Assembly (NCBI GenBank): GCA_018644785.1
Contig: JABGPV010000011.1
Location: 1 to 42,410, forward strand
Direction: 5' to 3'
Length of the DNA stretch: 42,410 nt
Source: Deltaproteobacteria bacterium
GTDB lineage: Bacteria; Desulfobacterota; DSM-4660; Desulfatiglandales; Desulfatiglandaceae
In this document: in pieces, positions 32,027 to 41,854 of the stretch
How positions within the stretch are numbered: position 1 is the stretch's first letter
Layout: every line of letters begins with the position of its first letter
Program-made: the position numbers and the translations under genes
The notes under the pieces: generated by a model
The model's database searches: none
What the model saw: only the letters and a program-made list of their open reading frames with translations
Told to the model about the DNA's origin: nothing

Positions 32027-33688
32027 TCAGACCATTGGAAGAGCGCCTATTTCCTTGAGCGCCGCCGCCAGCGGCGGCAACACCTGCTTTTTGCGGCTCA
32101 TGACCCCCGGCAGTTCCAGAATTCCTGAATCATCGGGCCATACGTTGAAAGCACGCCCGGCCAGATTGAGACCCCTTTCATCATTGGCCAGGAGGAGGCT
32201 TCTCTCTTCCAGAATGTCGGTCATTACCAGAAAAGCCATGAACAGGCCTGACTCCTTTGCCGAGGCATGGAGCTCATCTTGCAATGCCTTAACGGGCGGC
32301 ATGGACTTTTCAATCTCCGTCAACTCCGTCTGGCCGATACCGATCTCCTGTCCACCGAACCGATAGATTTTCCAGTCGTGATGTACCCACCAGCGAGGCG
32401 GGGGAGATGGGCTGGGCAACCGGGCCCCAAACAGGCCCCGGGCAAGCACTCCCATATCCTCCCCGGCCTTTTCAGCCAGCCATCGAGCGGCTTTTCGGTC
32501 CCGCTCTGTGGTTGTGGGAGAACGAAATTCCACCGTATCGGACAGGATGGCCCCCAGCATGGCCCCGGCCATGGATCTTGTGAGCGGCGCGCGATGCCGC
32601 CGGTACTGTTCAGTGATCAAGGTACAAGTGCAGCCCAGGGGTTCCACCTGCATTCGAAGCGGCACCAGGGTGCTCAGGCCGCCCAGGTTGTGATGATCGA
32701 TGATGGCCAGGATGTCACTTTCCGAAACCCCCGCCGCAGCCTGATCCGCATGGTTGTGATCCGTCAGGATCACGCGCCTGCGGCTCTGGCCTGCCAGATG
32801 GCGACGCAGCAGGAGACCTTGGTATTTTTCCCTGCTGTCGATCACCGGCAGGGCCGCCAGACCATGTTGCCGAAGTTGAATAAAACCATCCGTCAACCGA
32901 TCACCCTCCCCAATCCGGGGGGATTTCTCATCCATGGCGCAGGTCAATGGCAGGCTCTGCTGGATCAGCTGAGCAACCGAAAAGGTCGTTTTCTGCGTTC
33001 GGAGAATCACCGCGCCGCTGGATCCGGCCATTTCAAGCACATCATCTGGTACCTGCGCGCCATCCGTGGCCACAAGGCAGCCCGCCCCCGCGGATATGGC
33101 GGCACGCTGCACATCCGCCTGGTCGCCAACAATCACCAGATCACCCAGACCGACGCGTTTCGGGACGTGTGCTTGGGAAAAGGTGGCAATACACACGCGA
33201 CCCCGGACCACCAAGGCATCCTGGCCGACAACCAGTTCCGCCTCCAGAGTGCGGCGAAGAAGCGCCAGGGGCAGGTCCACCCGCCGGGGCAACTGCAGTT
33301 CGGCCAGATAGCGGTCCACCAGTTTTCCCCGGGCCAACATGGCCGTCAGATGGCCTTCCGGGTCCACCACCGGCAGCGCATCAAGGCCGCGCTTCTGCAT
33401 AATGAGGCCCGCCTCCCTCAGGGTTTGATCCGGACGAAGTTTCGGCGCATTGGTCATCATGACGTCCCGCACCCGCAGGTAAACATCTTTGATGGGCCGG
33501 GGCGCCTGGAGTCCAAGATGGGCCAGGAGCCAGGCGGATTCCCGGTTCAGTTCATCCAGGTGACAGGCCACTGCCTTTTCACCGGTTTGCCAGGCATAGA
33601 ACGCGGCGTAGGCAAGGGCCGAACAGACCGCATCCGTATCCGGATCGTGGTGTCCAACCACCAGAACTTCGTCAATAATGGATGGCAT
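32027..33688 (-). CDS. Manganese-dependent inorganic pyrophosphatase-like, with CBS and DRTGG domains
   Basis: A 553-residue DHH-family protein. The N-terminal metal-site motif VVGHHDPDTDAVCSA stands where family II pyrophosphatases have GHxxPDTD. Two CBS motifs (VMMTNAPKLRPDQTL; LTDGFIQLRQHGLAALPVID) surround a DRTGG-like domain (VVGQDALVVRG ... VGLGDLVIVGDQ). The DHH motif is IIDHHNLGG, and the C-terminal DHHA2-like domain has the GIGQTELTEIE motif. CBS-type enzymes are regulated by adenine nucleotides. GHHDPDTDA has His where the usual form is GHKNPDTDS. Pyrophosphate removal would pull ATP-sulfurylase and other activations forward. The ribosome site is weak. Confidence 0.8.
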   Translation of the reverse strand: MPSIIDEVLVVGHHDPDTDAVCSALAYAAFYAWQTGEKAVACHLDELNRESAWLLAHLGLQAPRPIKDVYLRVRDVMMTNAPKLRPDQTLREAGLIMQKRGLDALPVVDPEGHLTAMLARGKLVDRYLAELQLPRRVDLPLALLRRTLEAELVVGQDALVVRGRVCIATFSQAHVPKRVGLGDLVIVGDQADVQRAAISAGAGCLVATDGAQVPDDVLEMAGSSGAVILRTQKTTFSVAQLIQQSLPLTCAMDEKSPRIGEGDRLTDGFIQLRQHGLAALPVIDSREKYQGLLLRRHLAGQSRRRVILTDHNHADQAAAGVSESDILAIIDHHNLGGLSTLVPLRMQVEPLGCTCTLITEQYRRHRAPLTRSMAGAMLGAILSDTVEFRSPTTTERDRKAARWLAEKAGEDMGVLARGLFGARLPSPSPPPRWWVHHDWKIYRFGGQEIGIGQTELTEIEKSMPPVKALQDELHASAKESGLFMAFLVMTDILEERSLLLANDERGLNLAGRAFNVWPDDSGILELPGVMSRKKQVLPPLAAALKEIGALPMV

Positions 33689-33790
33689 TATCTGATTACC
33701 TGTTTTTTAACCTTCAATCATGCGACGATAGTCCATGGAGGCGCGAACACAAAATATAGTACCCTTTCGGGATTGAAAGAAGGAAATTGT

Positions 33791-34252
33791 TCAATGAGCC
33801 GTCACGTCCAGCGTACTCAAAAGGCTTCGGACTGTCAGAAGGAAGTCGCCGGGTCGCAGCACTTCGATCAGATCAGAAGCGGGTGTGAAATGACGCACAT
33901 TAAAGGTCAGGAGATAAGGGCATCCCTCCCTCAAGGCGGCAACAAGAATCGGTAGATTTTTTGGGTCCGCCTGTCCCTTAAACGGGGTCAGATCATCCGG
34001 ATGCGGATCGCCGACTATGCGGAGCGATCGATTCGCCAAAAGATGAAATTCGGGGAGTTTATCGGGCAGTTTTTCTGCGAGATTACGTTCAACCTCTGTC
34101 ATGACTTGTTCTGAAGTAACACAATCTATAAGCGTAATTTCTCCCATCCGCAATACCACATGACTGGCTCCATGCTCGGATGGCGCTGCAGCGCCAGCAA
34201 AGATAACATCGGCATCTACAAATATGGTGAGCTTACTTTTCGCTCTGACCAT
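33791..34252 (-). CDS. PIN-domain toxin
   Basis: A 153-residue protein with PIN-type acidic residues: IFVDADVIFAG (Asp), a central TEVERNLAEKLP segment (Glu) and QADPKNLPILVAALREGCPYLLTFNVRHF, the C-terminal half typical of this subgroup. I chose ATG 34252 (GGAG upstream), which overlaps the AbrB antitoxin gene by 20 nt; the longer frame to 34285 is less likely. It forms a second toxin-antitoxin pair in the window, with a different type of antitoxin from the 29.3-30 kb pair. Confidence 0.75.
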   Translation of the reverse strand: MVRAKSKLTIFVDADVIFAGAAAPSEHGASHVVLRMGEITLIDCVTSEQVMTEVERNLAEKLPDKLPEFHLLANRSLRIVGDPHPDDLTPFKGQADPKNLPILVAALREGCPYLLTFNVRHFTPASDLIEVLRPGDFLLTVRSLLSTLDVTAH

Positions 34253-34508
34253 ATTTCTCCACCGAGTAACGTTCACGTTGCTCACGCAGAGCGTTGAGCA
34301 TATCTTTGGTGCTCAGCCCGGCTTCTAAACGCGCCCTCTCGATTTCGCGCGCTAATTCCGGAACGAGGGGGACCATTTGTGTCAAAACAAAAATACCGTC
34401 CAGGTCTATCAAGCGAAAACTATCCCCTGACTTGATCTTGTACCGCTCCCGAAATTCAGCCGGTAAGGTGATCGTACCCCGCTGACGAACCTGTATTGTC
34501 GTATCCAT
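34233..34508 (-). CDS. AbrB/MazE-type antitoxin
   Basis: A 91-residue protein. Residues 1-48 form a swapped-hairpin AbrB domain (TTIQVRQRGTITLPAEFRERY, then IKSGDSFRLIDLDGIFVLT). The C-terminal half is helical and charged and would bind the toxin. AGGAG lies seven bases before the ATG. The stop overlaps the PIN toxin start. A role in DNA binding and autoregulation follows from the family. Confidence 0.85.
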   Translation of the reverse strand: MDTTIQVRQRGTITLPAEFRERYKIKSGDSFRLIDLDGIFVLTQMVPLVPELAREIERARLEAGLSTKDMLNALREQRERYSVEKYGQSEK

Positions 34509-34708
34509 CTGTCTGCTCCTGCTGTATATCTGCCGTTACTGATTTCCCGGAGTCACTGTACATCAATTGCTGCGTTACGTCAAACCAAGAAACGCAGCCA
34601 TTGTAAATGGATGAAGTCTTCATTTTGGAGAATTCACCGGAAGTTGTATGTGACCGTAACTGACAACAGCTGTCAATAATTTTGTATTGTGTCCCCGGAA
34701 TTACCACA

Positions 34709-37700
34709 CTATTTCTCCAATTCTTCCTTAACTGCAACCCCGACCTTTGCCAGGGTATAGGGCTTCTTTATGTATCTCCCTGCCCCTAACTCCCGGGCCA
34801 TATCCACCTCTTTTGTCTTGGCATATCCGCTGGCGATTATCGCCTTCTGACCGGGGCGAATTTTGATTATCTCCTCATAGGTTTTCCGGCCGTTGATCCC
34901 TTTGGGCATGACCATGTCAAGGACGATAAGATCCACCGGATTTTCTTTCACATATTCAATGGCCTCTTCCCCGCTTGAAACGGTTTCAGCGTTATAACCC
35001 AGCCGGGTCAATATCCCGCCTGCGATCTCTCTCTGTCTCTCTTCATCATCAACCACCAGGATCTTTTCTCCATGGCCGAGATAATCCTCCAGGGGAACTT
35101 CTTCCCCCTCAGCAGGCACTTCCTCCCGGGTCACAGGGAAGTAGAGTTGAAATTCCGTCCCCTTCTCGCTAGTATTTATGTTTATGTACCCATTATGGTC
35201 TTGAACGGTATTCCACACAACTGCCAAACCCAGCCCTGTCCCGGTTCTGCCCATCACCTTTTTGGTATAGAAGGGTTCAAAAATCCTCTCAAGATCCCCT
35301 GGTGTGATACCAGAACCATCATCTGAGACGCTCAGCAAGACGTATTCACCAATGCGCACATCTTCATATCCCCTTAAGGGTTCATCGAGATACCGGTTTG
35401 AGGCGGATATGGCAACCGTACCACTGCCTTCAATGGCCTCTGATGCATTGGCTACCAGATTCATCAGGATCTTTTTGATGTGAGTGGGGGAACCGCTCAT
35501 GTTCAGAAGGTCGGAGTCCAGTTCAGTCTTGAAATCAACAAATGAGTGTGTCATTTCCAGTTTCTTGTACTCAGCTGATTCCATGTATTCTGTGGTCAGG
35601 GTGTTAAGACTCAATGCTTCTTTGCCGGTAGCAACTCCTCTCGCTATTGTCAGCAGGTCTTCCACAACATCGGCGGCCCGCATGCCGGACTCCTGTATTG
35701 TCTTTATGGGCTTCCACATGGGGCTGTCTTCAGGGAGATCCATCAGAAGCAGTTCAGGATAGCTCACAATCCCTGAAAGGATATTGTTCAGGTCGTGGGC
35801 CACGCCACCCGCCATAAGCCCTATGGCCTCCATCTTTCTTGACCTGGCGAGTTTTTTTTCAAGCTTTATCCGTTCTTCTTCGGCCCGTTTACTTTCGGTG
35901 AAGTCTTCCATCAAACCTTCATAAATGGTTTTCGCATCTTCCCTGATTACTCTTGTATGCAATTTAAGCCAGACAATTTCTCCATCTTTTTTTCTAAACT
36001 CCACATCCTTTCCATATACAGCCCCCTTCATCTCGATATCCGCCAAAACCACGGGTCTTTCTTCAGGCCGGGCATACAGATTGACAATGCTATCTACCGA
36101 TGATATCAAACTTTCAGCAGAGTCATAACCAAATATTTCAGCCAACCTCTCATTAGCCATAATGAATTTCCCGCCTTTTTCAACCTGGTACACTCCGACC
36201 AAAGCATTCTCTACGAGTCTCCTGTATTTCTTTTCGCTCTCCCGCAACGCCTCCTCCGCCCGCTTGCGTTCTTCGATTTCTCCCTTGAGATCTTTTGTTC
36301 GTATCGATACCTGTCTCTTCAGAGATACAGACCAAAAGAGTAAAACGGCTCCAATCAAAATGAAACCGAGAATAATCCAGAAAAGATATATCAATACATC
36401 AGTGAAAGATATCTCTCCGGATTCATAGCCCCCAAACCAATTTTCATAAATTTTTTTGTGTTGATGAGTGTCTTTAAGTATTTTTAAGCCTTGGTTAAAG
36501 CGCTCTATAAGTTCCTGGTTTCCTTCCTTTACAGCAACGCTAAATGGCCGTTTGTATGCTTCAACTATTACTGGACTTAACTCGAGGTTGGTAAGACCGA
36601 GCTTTTCAATAGACGTCAACCCCACTAATTTTGGCATTAATGCTGCGTCTCCCTTTCCTTCTGCCAGCATCCTGAGGGAGTCCTGTAAATCGTCTATGAG
36701 TATCAATTGATCATCCGTTATATAATCCAAAGAGCGTAGATAATCATGGGCCTGGTCATTCTTCATAACGATGATTTTCTTATCCCTGAGATCATTTAAT
36801 GACCTCATCTCAGGTGAGCCCTTCCTGGTAAAAAAGGCGTCGAAAGCGATTGTATGTGGTGCTGAAAAATCAAAATCTTTATCTCTTTCTTTGGAATAAG
36901 CCATCATGGGGAGGAAGTCTATCTTCCCTGTCTTTAGTCCATTCCGAGCCTTTTCCCATAGATCGGTATTGATCTGGAGTTCCAGCCCCATTACTTTTGC
37001 CGCGGCTTTAATCAGATCGACACTGAACCCGTCTGGTTCGCCGCGTTCATTTACAAAGGTATATGGGTAATAGTTATCAACGATGACAGTCCGAATGGGC
37101 GGTTTCTTCTGAATACCGGGTGGAGGAGGGTTCATGCCAAACCAACGGAGATAAATGGCATTAACTGTTTCCTGAGGTATAGACGCAAGACTTTTGTTAA
37201 TGATTGAAATTAATTGCGGCCAGTCTTTACGAATCGAAAAGACTAAATCTAATGGTTTTTCGGACACAACATAGCCAATTTTGATCGATTGCAGGAAACT
37301 TCTGTGGGTTGTTTTATAGGTAGATGTACCCGTAATGCTTGCATCCGCCTTTCCTTCCACGACCATTTTCGCAGATTCAATATCAGAATTCGCTTCCACA
37401 ATATTAATTTCAGGATAGGGCTTTAAAAGATCGGCATACGCTTCATTGCCTTTCTGAATCGCAACCGTTTTTCCTGATAGATCATCTATGCTCTTAATCT
37501 CAAGAGAACTGTCAAATGGAATAATTACGATCATGAATTCTGAAACATAGACATCCGAAAAGTTGAAAAAAGGCTCTCTGGCCTTCAGAGGGGCAGAAGT
37601 AACCAGACCGTCAATTTCACGGTTCTTGGCCTTTTTAACAATATCCTTCCATTTGCCTGTGGCCAGTTGGAGATTCGATCCGGTTGATTCGTTTATGTAT

Positions 37701-37975
37701 CGTATGAAGTCAACATCAACCCCCCATAATATACCGTCTGCCCCTCTGGATACAAAAGGCTCCCATCCTTCGTCAGTACCGAGTCGTATAACTGGATGGG
37801 ATTTAAGAAAGGCTTTCTCTCCCTCGGTAAGTTCAATTATATTATGTTGGGTTCTAGCAGAGCCCTGGTATTGGTTCGATGATGGTTCTTGCGGTTGACC
37901 AGGGTATGCCGGTGAAACAAGAAGGCAAACGGAAAGAATGATTAAGATATAAAAGGGGTGTTTTCGGCGGGACAT
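34709..37975 (-). CDS. BvgS-like hybrid sensor kinase (two SBP_bac_3 domains, PAS, HK, REC)
   Basis: A 1088-residue membrane sensor. A signal peptide (HPFYILIILSVCLLVSPAYP) is followed by two periplasmic amino-acid-binding-type Venus flytrap domains (about 55-275, starting VIRLGTDEGWEPF, and 285-515, starting RTVIVDNYYPYTFVNERGE). One membrane helix lies at about 525-550, PAS at 590-700, a His box at VAHDLNNILSG, the ATPase at VSDDGSGIT and GTGLGLAV, and a C-terminal receiver with ILVVDDEERQRE and IVLDMVMPKG. GGAGAG precedes the ATG. All frames are intact, unlike the kinases at 19.7-27.5 kb. It probably senses a small charged molecule; the target regulator is unknown. Confidence 0.9.
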   Translation of the reverse strand: MSRRKHPFYILIILSVCLLVSPAYPGQPQEPSSNQYQGSARTQHNIIELTEGEKAFLKSHPVIRLGTDEGWEPFVSRGADGILWGVDVDFIRYINESTGSNLQLATGKWKDIVKKAKNREIDGLVTSAPLKAREPFFNFSDVYVSEFMIVIIPFDSSLEIKSIDDLSGKTVAIQKGNEAYADLLKPYPEINIVEANSDIESAKMVVEGKADASITGTSTYKTTHRSFLQSIKIGYVVSEKPLDLVFSIRKDWPQLISIINKSLASIPQETVNAIYLRWFGMNPPPPGIQKKPPIRTVIVDNYYPYTFVNERGEPDGFSVDLIKAAAKVMGLELQINTDLWEKARNGLKTGKIDFLPMMAYSKERDKDFDFSAPHTIAFDAFFTRKGSPEMRSLNDLRDKKIIVMKNDQAHDYLRSLDYITDDQLILIDDLQDSLRMLAEGKGDAALMPKLVGLTSIEKLGLTNLELSPVIVEAYKRPFSVAVKEGNQELIERFNQGLKILKDTHQHKKIYENWFGGYESGEISFTDVLIYLFWIILGFILIGAVLLFWSVSLKRQVSIRTKDLKGEIEERKRAEEALRESEKKYRRLVENALVGVYQVEKGGKFIMANERLAEIFGYDSAESLISSVDSIVNLYARPEERPVVLADIEMKGAVYGKDVEFRKKDGEIVWLKLHTRVIREDAKTIYEGLMEDFTESKRAEEERIKLEKKLARSRKMEAIGLMAGGVAHDLNNILSGIVSYPELLLMDLPEDSPMWKPIKTIQESGMRAADVVEDLLTIARGVATGKEALSLNTLTTEYMESAEYKKLEMTHSFVDFKTELDSDLLNMSGSPTHIKKILMNLVANASEAIEGSGTVAISASNRYLDEPLRGYEDVRIGEYVLLSVSDDGSGITPGDLERIFEPFYTKKVMGRTGTGLGLAVVWNTVQDHNGYININTSEKGTEFQLYFPVTREEVPAEGEEVPLEDYLGHGEKILVVDDEERQREIAGGILTRLGYNAETVSSGEEAIEYVKENPVDLIVLDMVMPKGINGRKTYEEIIKIRPGQKAIIASGYAKTKEVDMARELGAGRYIKKPYTLAKVGVAVKEELEK

Positions 37976-38328
37976 TTTCTCTCCAATTAAGAGTTATTCA
38001 ATGATTCACTGATTAAGTGTAGATGCATCATCTTTCACCCCAACGATCTCCACCAAAACGGGCATATGTCTGTGTGCATATCACCCGGTCCCTAGAGTAA
38101 TGTCCAGCCAAGAATACTTGAATTTTTTTTAACGAATATCGAACAAGGAATGTCGAATAATGACGTTTTCCTTCGACATTCTTTGTTCCTTGTTCGATAT
38201 TCTGCGGTTCAAAAATATCCTTTGAATACAAATTGTTACAAGTGTGAGAGATGAACTCTCAAAGTGATTGCGTAAGAATCTAAAACCCCCTTTCGGGCCC
38301 TAACCAAAGCCGGTATGTTTCCCGATTT
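37976..38328. other. Intergenic region (353 bp) with an inverted-repeat element
   Basis: The main content is the inverted repeat at 38134-38202. A minus-strand frame of 67 codons across it (38028-38231) is repeat-derived. No promoter or gene is evident in the rest. Confidence 0.5.
38134..38202. repeat. Inverted repeat of the GAATATCGAACAAGG type
   Basis: Left arm 38134-38157 (GAATATCGAACAAGGAATGT and on) pairs with right arm 38172-38202 over 24 bases; the right arm has a 7-base insertion (TTTGTTC). A 14-base spacer separates them. I recall similar TCGAACAAGGAATGTCGAA sequences scattered in Desulfobacterota and related genomes, which suggests a dispersed short element rather than a terminator. 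Confidence 0.65.
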
Positions 38329-40527
38329 TTACCCTTTTAAAAGGGCCTTCAGCACTCTTTCCGGGGTCATGGGGATGGTTCTTAATCGGGCGCCAGTGGC
38401 GGCAAAGACCGCGTTCGCAGCAGCAGGAGCCGCCGGCGGAACGCCCGGCTCTCCAATCCCGCCGATCTTCTCATCGCTGTCAATGATGTGCACCTTGATC
38501 TCCGGAACTTCGCTCATACGGAGGAGATCGTAGTCTTCGTAGTTCTCCGTGGCGACCCCGCCGTTGGCGAATTTGACCTCTTCCTTGAGTGCGGTACTCA
38601 AGCCCATGATGATGCCCCCTTCCATCTGTGCCTCCAGGGGACCCGGATTGACCACCGGACCGCAATCCACGGCCACATCAACCCGGTTCACCTTGATGGA
38701 CCCGTCTTTTTTAACGGAAACATCGGCCACCTGGGCCACATAACTGCCGAAACAGTAATGCTGGGCAATCCCGAGCCCGCGGCCTTTGGGCATCTTTTTC
38801 CCCCAGCCCGCCTTTTTGGCAACGGTTTCGAGAACCCTCGTGGCACGCATATTACCTTTCAGGAGCGCAAGCCGGAATGCCAGCGGATCTTTTCCCGCCA
38901 GATGGGCCATTTCATCCATGAACGATTCCACGACAAATGCGTTCGGGGCGTTTTGAACGGATCGCCACGGCGCCACCGGTGGCGGCAGTTCAGAAATGAC
39001 AAAGTCCAGATCGTAGTTCGGATACTGATAGGCGGTATTGTTGTCATGGGGTGATCCGGGATAATCGGCCAGGCCCCAGAGACAGTAAAAATCGATCCCG
39101 CCTTTGACGGCCTGGGGCGCGATATATTTCAGAATGGAGGGTGTCACCACCTTGTGGGACCATCCTGTCAAATTCCCCTGGCCATCGATTCCGGATTCTA
39201 TCCGGTGGGATGTGGCTGCCCGGAAAAAATCATATTTAAAATCCTGCTCCCGGGTCCAGACCAGCTTTACCGGTTTGCCCAACGCCTTTGAGACGATGAC
39301 CGCCTGAGCCACAAAGTCCGGATTCGCGCGTCTGCCAAGACCGCAGCCGAGAAGGGTTGTGTTGATGTGAACGTTTTCAGGCTTCAGGCCTGATACCTTT
39401 GAACCCACAATTTGCGCAACGGTCTGACTCTGAGTCGGCGCCCATATCTCACACCGGTCCTTTTGGAAATGGGCGGTACAGTTCATGGGTTCCATGGTGG
39501 CGTGCGCAACATAGGGAACATAATAGGTGGCTTCCAGCTTCTTTTTGGCCTGAGCCAGCGATGCCTTGACATCCCCCTCCTGCCGCACTTTAGCGCCGGG
39601 TTTGTCCAGATCCGCCATGAGGGATTTTTCAATCACGACATTATCCATTCCCGGTAGGACACCCTTTCCCCATTTGGCATTAAGGGCATCACGGCCTTCC
39701 AGGGCGGCATAAAAGGAGTCTGCGCAAACAGCAATCCAGTCAGGGGTCGGAACAATCTTTTTAACACCCTTGATTTTCATTGCCGCCTTATCGTCGTATG
39801 AGAGCGATTTGGCGCCGTAGGCCGGTGGACGGGCAAGGATGGCGTAGTGCAGATCCGGCATATCCACGTCATAGCCGAAGACGGCCTTACCGCTCACTTT
39901 TTCAGGGATATCGACCCGGGGCATGGATTTCCCCATATATCTGAGCTGACTTTTCTTTTTAAGGGGAGGGGTCTTGGGGATCTGAAGTGTGGCAGCCTTC
40001 AGACAGAGCTGGCCGTAGGTGAGTTTGCTGCCCGATTTCTTATTTCGTACAGCGCCTGTCACCGCCTCACAGGCGTTTTCCGGAACGTTCCAGGTCTGAG
40101 CGGCAGCCTGGATCAGCATGGCGCGCCCGGCTGCTGCCGCATTCCGTAAGGGCGCATAAAACCCCCGCACACTGGCGCTGGCCACTGTGATCTGAAGTTT
40201 GATGAGCGGGTTTTTAAAGGCAGCAAGGGCCGGTCCCTGAACAATTTTGACCTGGTCCCAGTCGGCTCCCAGTTCATCAGCGATAATCATGGGAAGGGCG
40301 GTCAATACACCCTGACCCATCTCTGAATTGCCGATGGTGACCGTAACGGCGTTATCCGGGGTGATTTCAAACCAGGCGTTTGGTTTGAAGCTTTTGAGCG
40401 CCTGTTCTTTCTTTTCCGATGCATTCAGGAGTTTGTACCCGGACGGCGTGATGGAGACTGCAATGGTTAAACCGGTTATTTTCAGGGATTTTATCAGGAA
40501 ATTTCGTCGGGAGATTTGTTTTTCCAT
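38329..40527 (-). CDS. Molybdenum hydroxylase large subunit (IorB / xanthine dehydrogenase family)
   Basis: A 732-residue molybdopterin-binding subunit. The start MEKQISRRNFLIKSLKI is a Tat signal, so the enzyme is exported folded. The body has the family's cofactor motifs (NSEMGQGVLTALPMI, GCGLGRRANPDF, APWRSVQNAPNAF) and the C-terminal catalytic Glu in GGIGEPGVPPAAP (E693). The isoquinoline 1-oxidoreductase type consists of only two subunits, this and a two-cluster [2Fe-2S] protein, exactly as here. Such enzymes hydroxylate N-heterocycles or aldehydes. The substrate is not known. It starts 4 nt after the small subunit gene. No cytochrome gene follows. Confidence 0.85.
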   Translation of the reverse strand: MEKQISRRNFLIKSLKITGLTIAVSITPSGYKLLNASEKKEQALKSFKPNAWFEITPDNAVTVTIGNSEMGQGVLTALPMIIADELGADWDQVKIVQGPALAAFKNPLIKLQITVASASVRGFYAPLRNAAAAGRAMLIQAAAQTWNVPENACEAVTGAVRNKKSGSKLTYGQLCLKAATLQIPKTPPLKKKSQLRYMGKSMPRVDIPEKVSGKAVFGYDVDMPDLHYAILARPPAYGAKSLSYDDKAAMKIKGVKKIVPTPDWIAVCADSFYAALEGRDALNAKWGKGVLPGMDNVVIEKSLMADLDKPGAKVRQEGDVKASLAQAKKKLEATYYVPYVAHATMEPMNCTAHFQKDRCEIWAPTQSQTVAQIVGSKVSGLKPENVHINTTLLGCGLGRRANPDFVAQAVIVSKALGKPVKLVWTREQDFKYDFFRAATSHRIESGIDGQGNLTGWSHKVVTPSILKYIAPQAVKGGIDFYCLWGLADYPGSPHDNNTAYQYPNYDLDFVISELPPPVAPWRSVQNAPNAFVVESFMDEMAHLAGKDPLAFRLALLKGNMRATRVLETVAKKAGWGKKMPKGRGLGIAQHYCFGSYVAQVADVSVKKDGSIKVNRVDVAVDCGPVVNPGPLEAQMEGGIIMGLSTALKEEVKFANGGVATENYEDYDLLRMSEVPEIKVHIIDSDEKIGGIGEPGVPPAAPAAANAVFAATGARLRTIPMTPERVLKALLKG

Positions 40528-40531
40528 TATG

Positions 40532-40984
40532 TCAGCCCTCCTTTCTCATCATTTTTGCGGCGGTTTTTATGCCCTTTTTGATGCGCGGGTGGCTGCCGCA
40601 ACGACAGATGACATCGTCAAGGGAATCTATGACCTTATGGGGGTCGGAGCCGGACGAGAGCTCGGCCGAAACCTGCATAATAACTCCCGGCTGACAATAA
40701 CCGCACTGAACGACCTGTTCATCGACCCATGCCTTTTTTACCGGATTATTTTCAGGGATACCTTCTATGGTAGTGATTTTCTTGCCCAGTACATCTTCCA
40801 CTGATACGCCGCACGATCGTACAGCCTTCCCGTCCACATGGACGGTGCAGGATCCGCATTCTCCAATTCCGCAAGCATATTTTGTGCCCGTGAGTTTCAG
40901 ATTATCCCTTATTGCCCAGAGTAACGGCATATCTGAAGGCACATCGAGCTTGTAGGTTTTACCATTCACATTCAGCGAAATCAT
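40532..40984 (-). CDS. Molybdenum hydroxylase [2Fe-2S] subunit (IorA type)
   Basis: A 150-residue protein with two [2Fe-2S] clusters. The plant-type ferredoxin site uses C38, C43, C46 and C58 (YACGIGECGSC...C). The second helical site uses C94, C97, C127 and C129 (QCGYCQPG, ICRCGSH). AAAGGAGGG precedes the ATG. It transfers electrons from the molybdenum centre of the large subunit encoded 4 nt downstream. It has no signal peptide, so it probably travels with the Tat-bearing partner. Confidence 0.9.
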   Translation of the reverse strand: MISLNVNGKTYKLDVPSDMPLLWAIRDNLKLTGTKYACGIGECGSCTVHVDGKAVRSCGVSVEDVLGKKITTIEGIPENNPVKKAWVDEQVVQCGYCQPGVIMQVSAELSSGSDPHKVIDSLDDVICRCGSHPRIKKGIKTAAKMMRKEG

Positions 40985-41149
40985 AATACCCTCCTTTTCA
41001 ATGTTGAAGACCTCTCATGCTTTGCATAACACATGTGTCGTCCTTATGACGATCCACCACCACGTTGTGAGCCGCGCCTGAATCACCTCCTAACCCTGGA
41101 TTCCTATTCATTCTAAAATACGATCCCTCAGAATTATTGTATGCCTTGA

Positions 41150-41743
41150 TCACTCGCCGTGATCATGATCATGGGGCACTGCAAAATTGTCTTCACAATC
41201 AAGGAGCGGGTCATCTTGAGCGGGTTTGCCATGGTACGCAGCCCGGACCACGCTCCCTTTCGGGGGAACACAGCGCAGACGCACCTCAAATCGAGACGGG
41301 CGGTGTTTCCTTGCCCCCGGGGTCTTGGGCAGGATTTTGGGTGTATGGGCGGCATGGGCCTGGTTGACGACCGTCCCGCCGGGTGAGACCACGGCCACAT
41401 CCACATGACCGATACCGGAAAACCCCGCGTTAAGGCGACGTACTTCCCCCGTAATCACCAACTCATCACCCTCCTGCCTGACAATGATATTCGACAGGGA
41501 CACCCGTGAAGAGGGGATGGGCTCGACGAACAGTCCCCCTTCCATCTGAACAAGGCCGGAATGCTGGGATACACATCCTCCAATACCGACACTGGTCGCC
41601 AAAAGCCACAGCAACAACAGGAGGGGCGAACCGCTTTCTCTAAAGGCGGTTCTAATCCTGCGTACCGCTGTTTCTCTGAAGCGTGCAATGGGCTTTTTCA
41701 AGAGTTGCGCCTCTTTTGCTACCTTATCCGGTGTCGGATTCAT
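41150..41743 (-). CDS. Putative lipoprotein of unknown function
   Basis: About 197 residues from ATG 41743. A hydrophobic segment LLLLLWLLATSVGIGGC ends in a lipobox-like IGGC, and the mature part (SSRVSLSNIIVRQEGDELVI, then VTGEVRRLNAGFSGIGHVDVAVVSPGG) looks like a small beta-sandwich. It ends with a His-rich tail (PHDHDHGE) that may bind metal. The start is unsure: ATG 41743 has no good ribosome site and gives a long basic N-terminus. A TTG near 41704 preceded by GGCGCAAC-type bases would give a more normal signal peptide. It is divergent from the NifU-like gene. Confidence 0.55.
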   Translation of the reverse strand: MNPTPDKVAKEAQLLKKPIARFRETAVRRIRTAFRESGSPLLLLLWLLATSVGIGGCVSQHSGLVQMEGGLFVEPIPSSRVSLSNIIVRQEGDELVITGEVRRLNAGFSGIGHVDVAVVSPGGTVVNQAHAAHTPKILPKTPGARKHRPSRFEVRLRCVPPKGSVVRAAYHGKPAQDDPLLDCEDNFAVPHDHDHGE

Positions 41744-41854
41744 GAAGAAAAATGATAAGACATTGCTTTTCGAAGTAAAAAAATATAAAAAAGTATCCCT
41801 GTACGTCAAGGAAAAAGGTCTGCTGAACGGTTAAGAAACAAAGGAGGTTTTCAA

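Noticed and set aside
32267..33955. 562-residue plus-strand frame
   Set aside because: It is antisense to the pyrophosphatase-like gene; the composition (rich in His, Gln, Arg, Pro) is typical of an opposite-strand shadow in GC-rich coding DNA.
38028..38231. 67-residue minus-strand frame
   Set aside because: It reads straight through the inverted repeat and its sequence (NIEQGTKNVEGKRHYSTFLV) is the translation of that repeat; no ribosome site.
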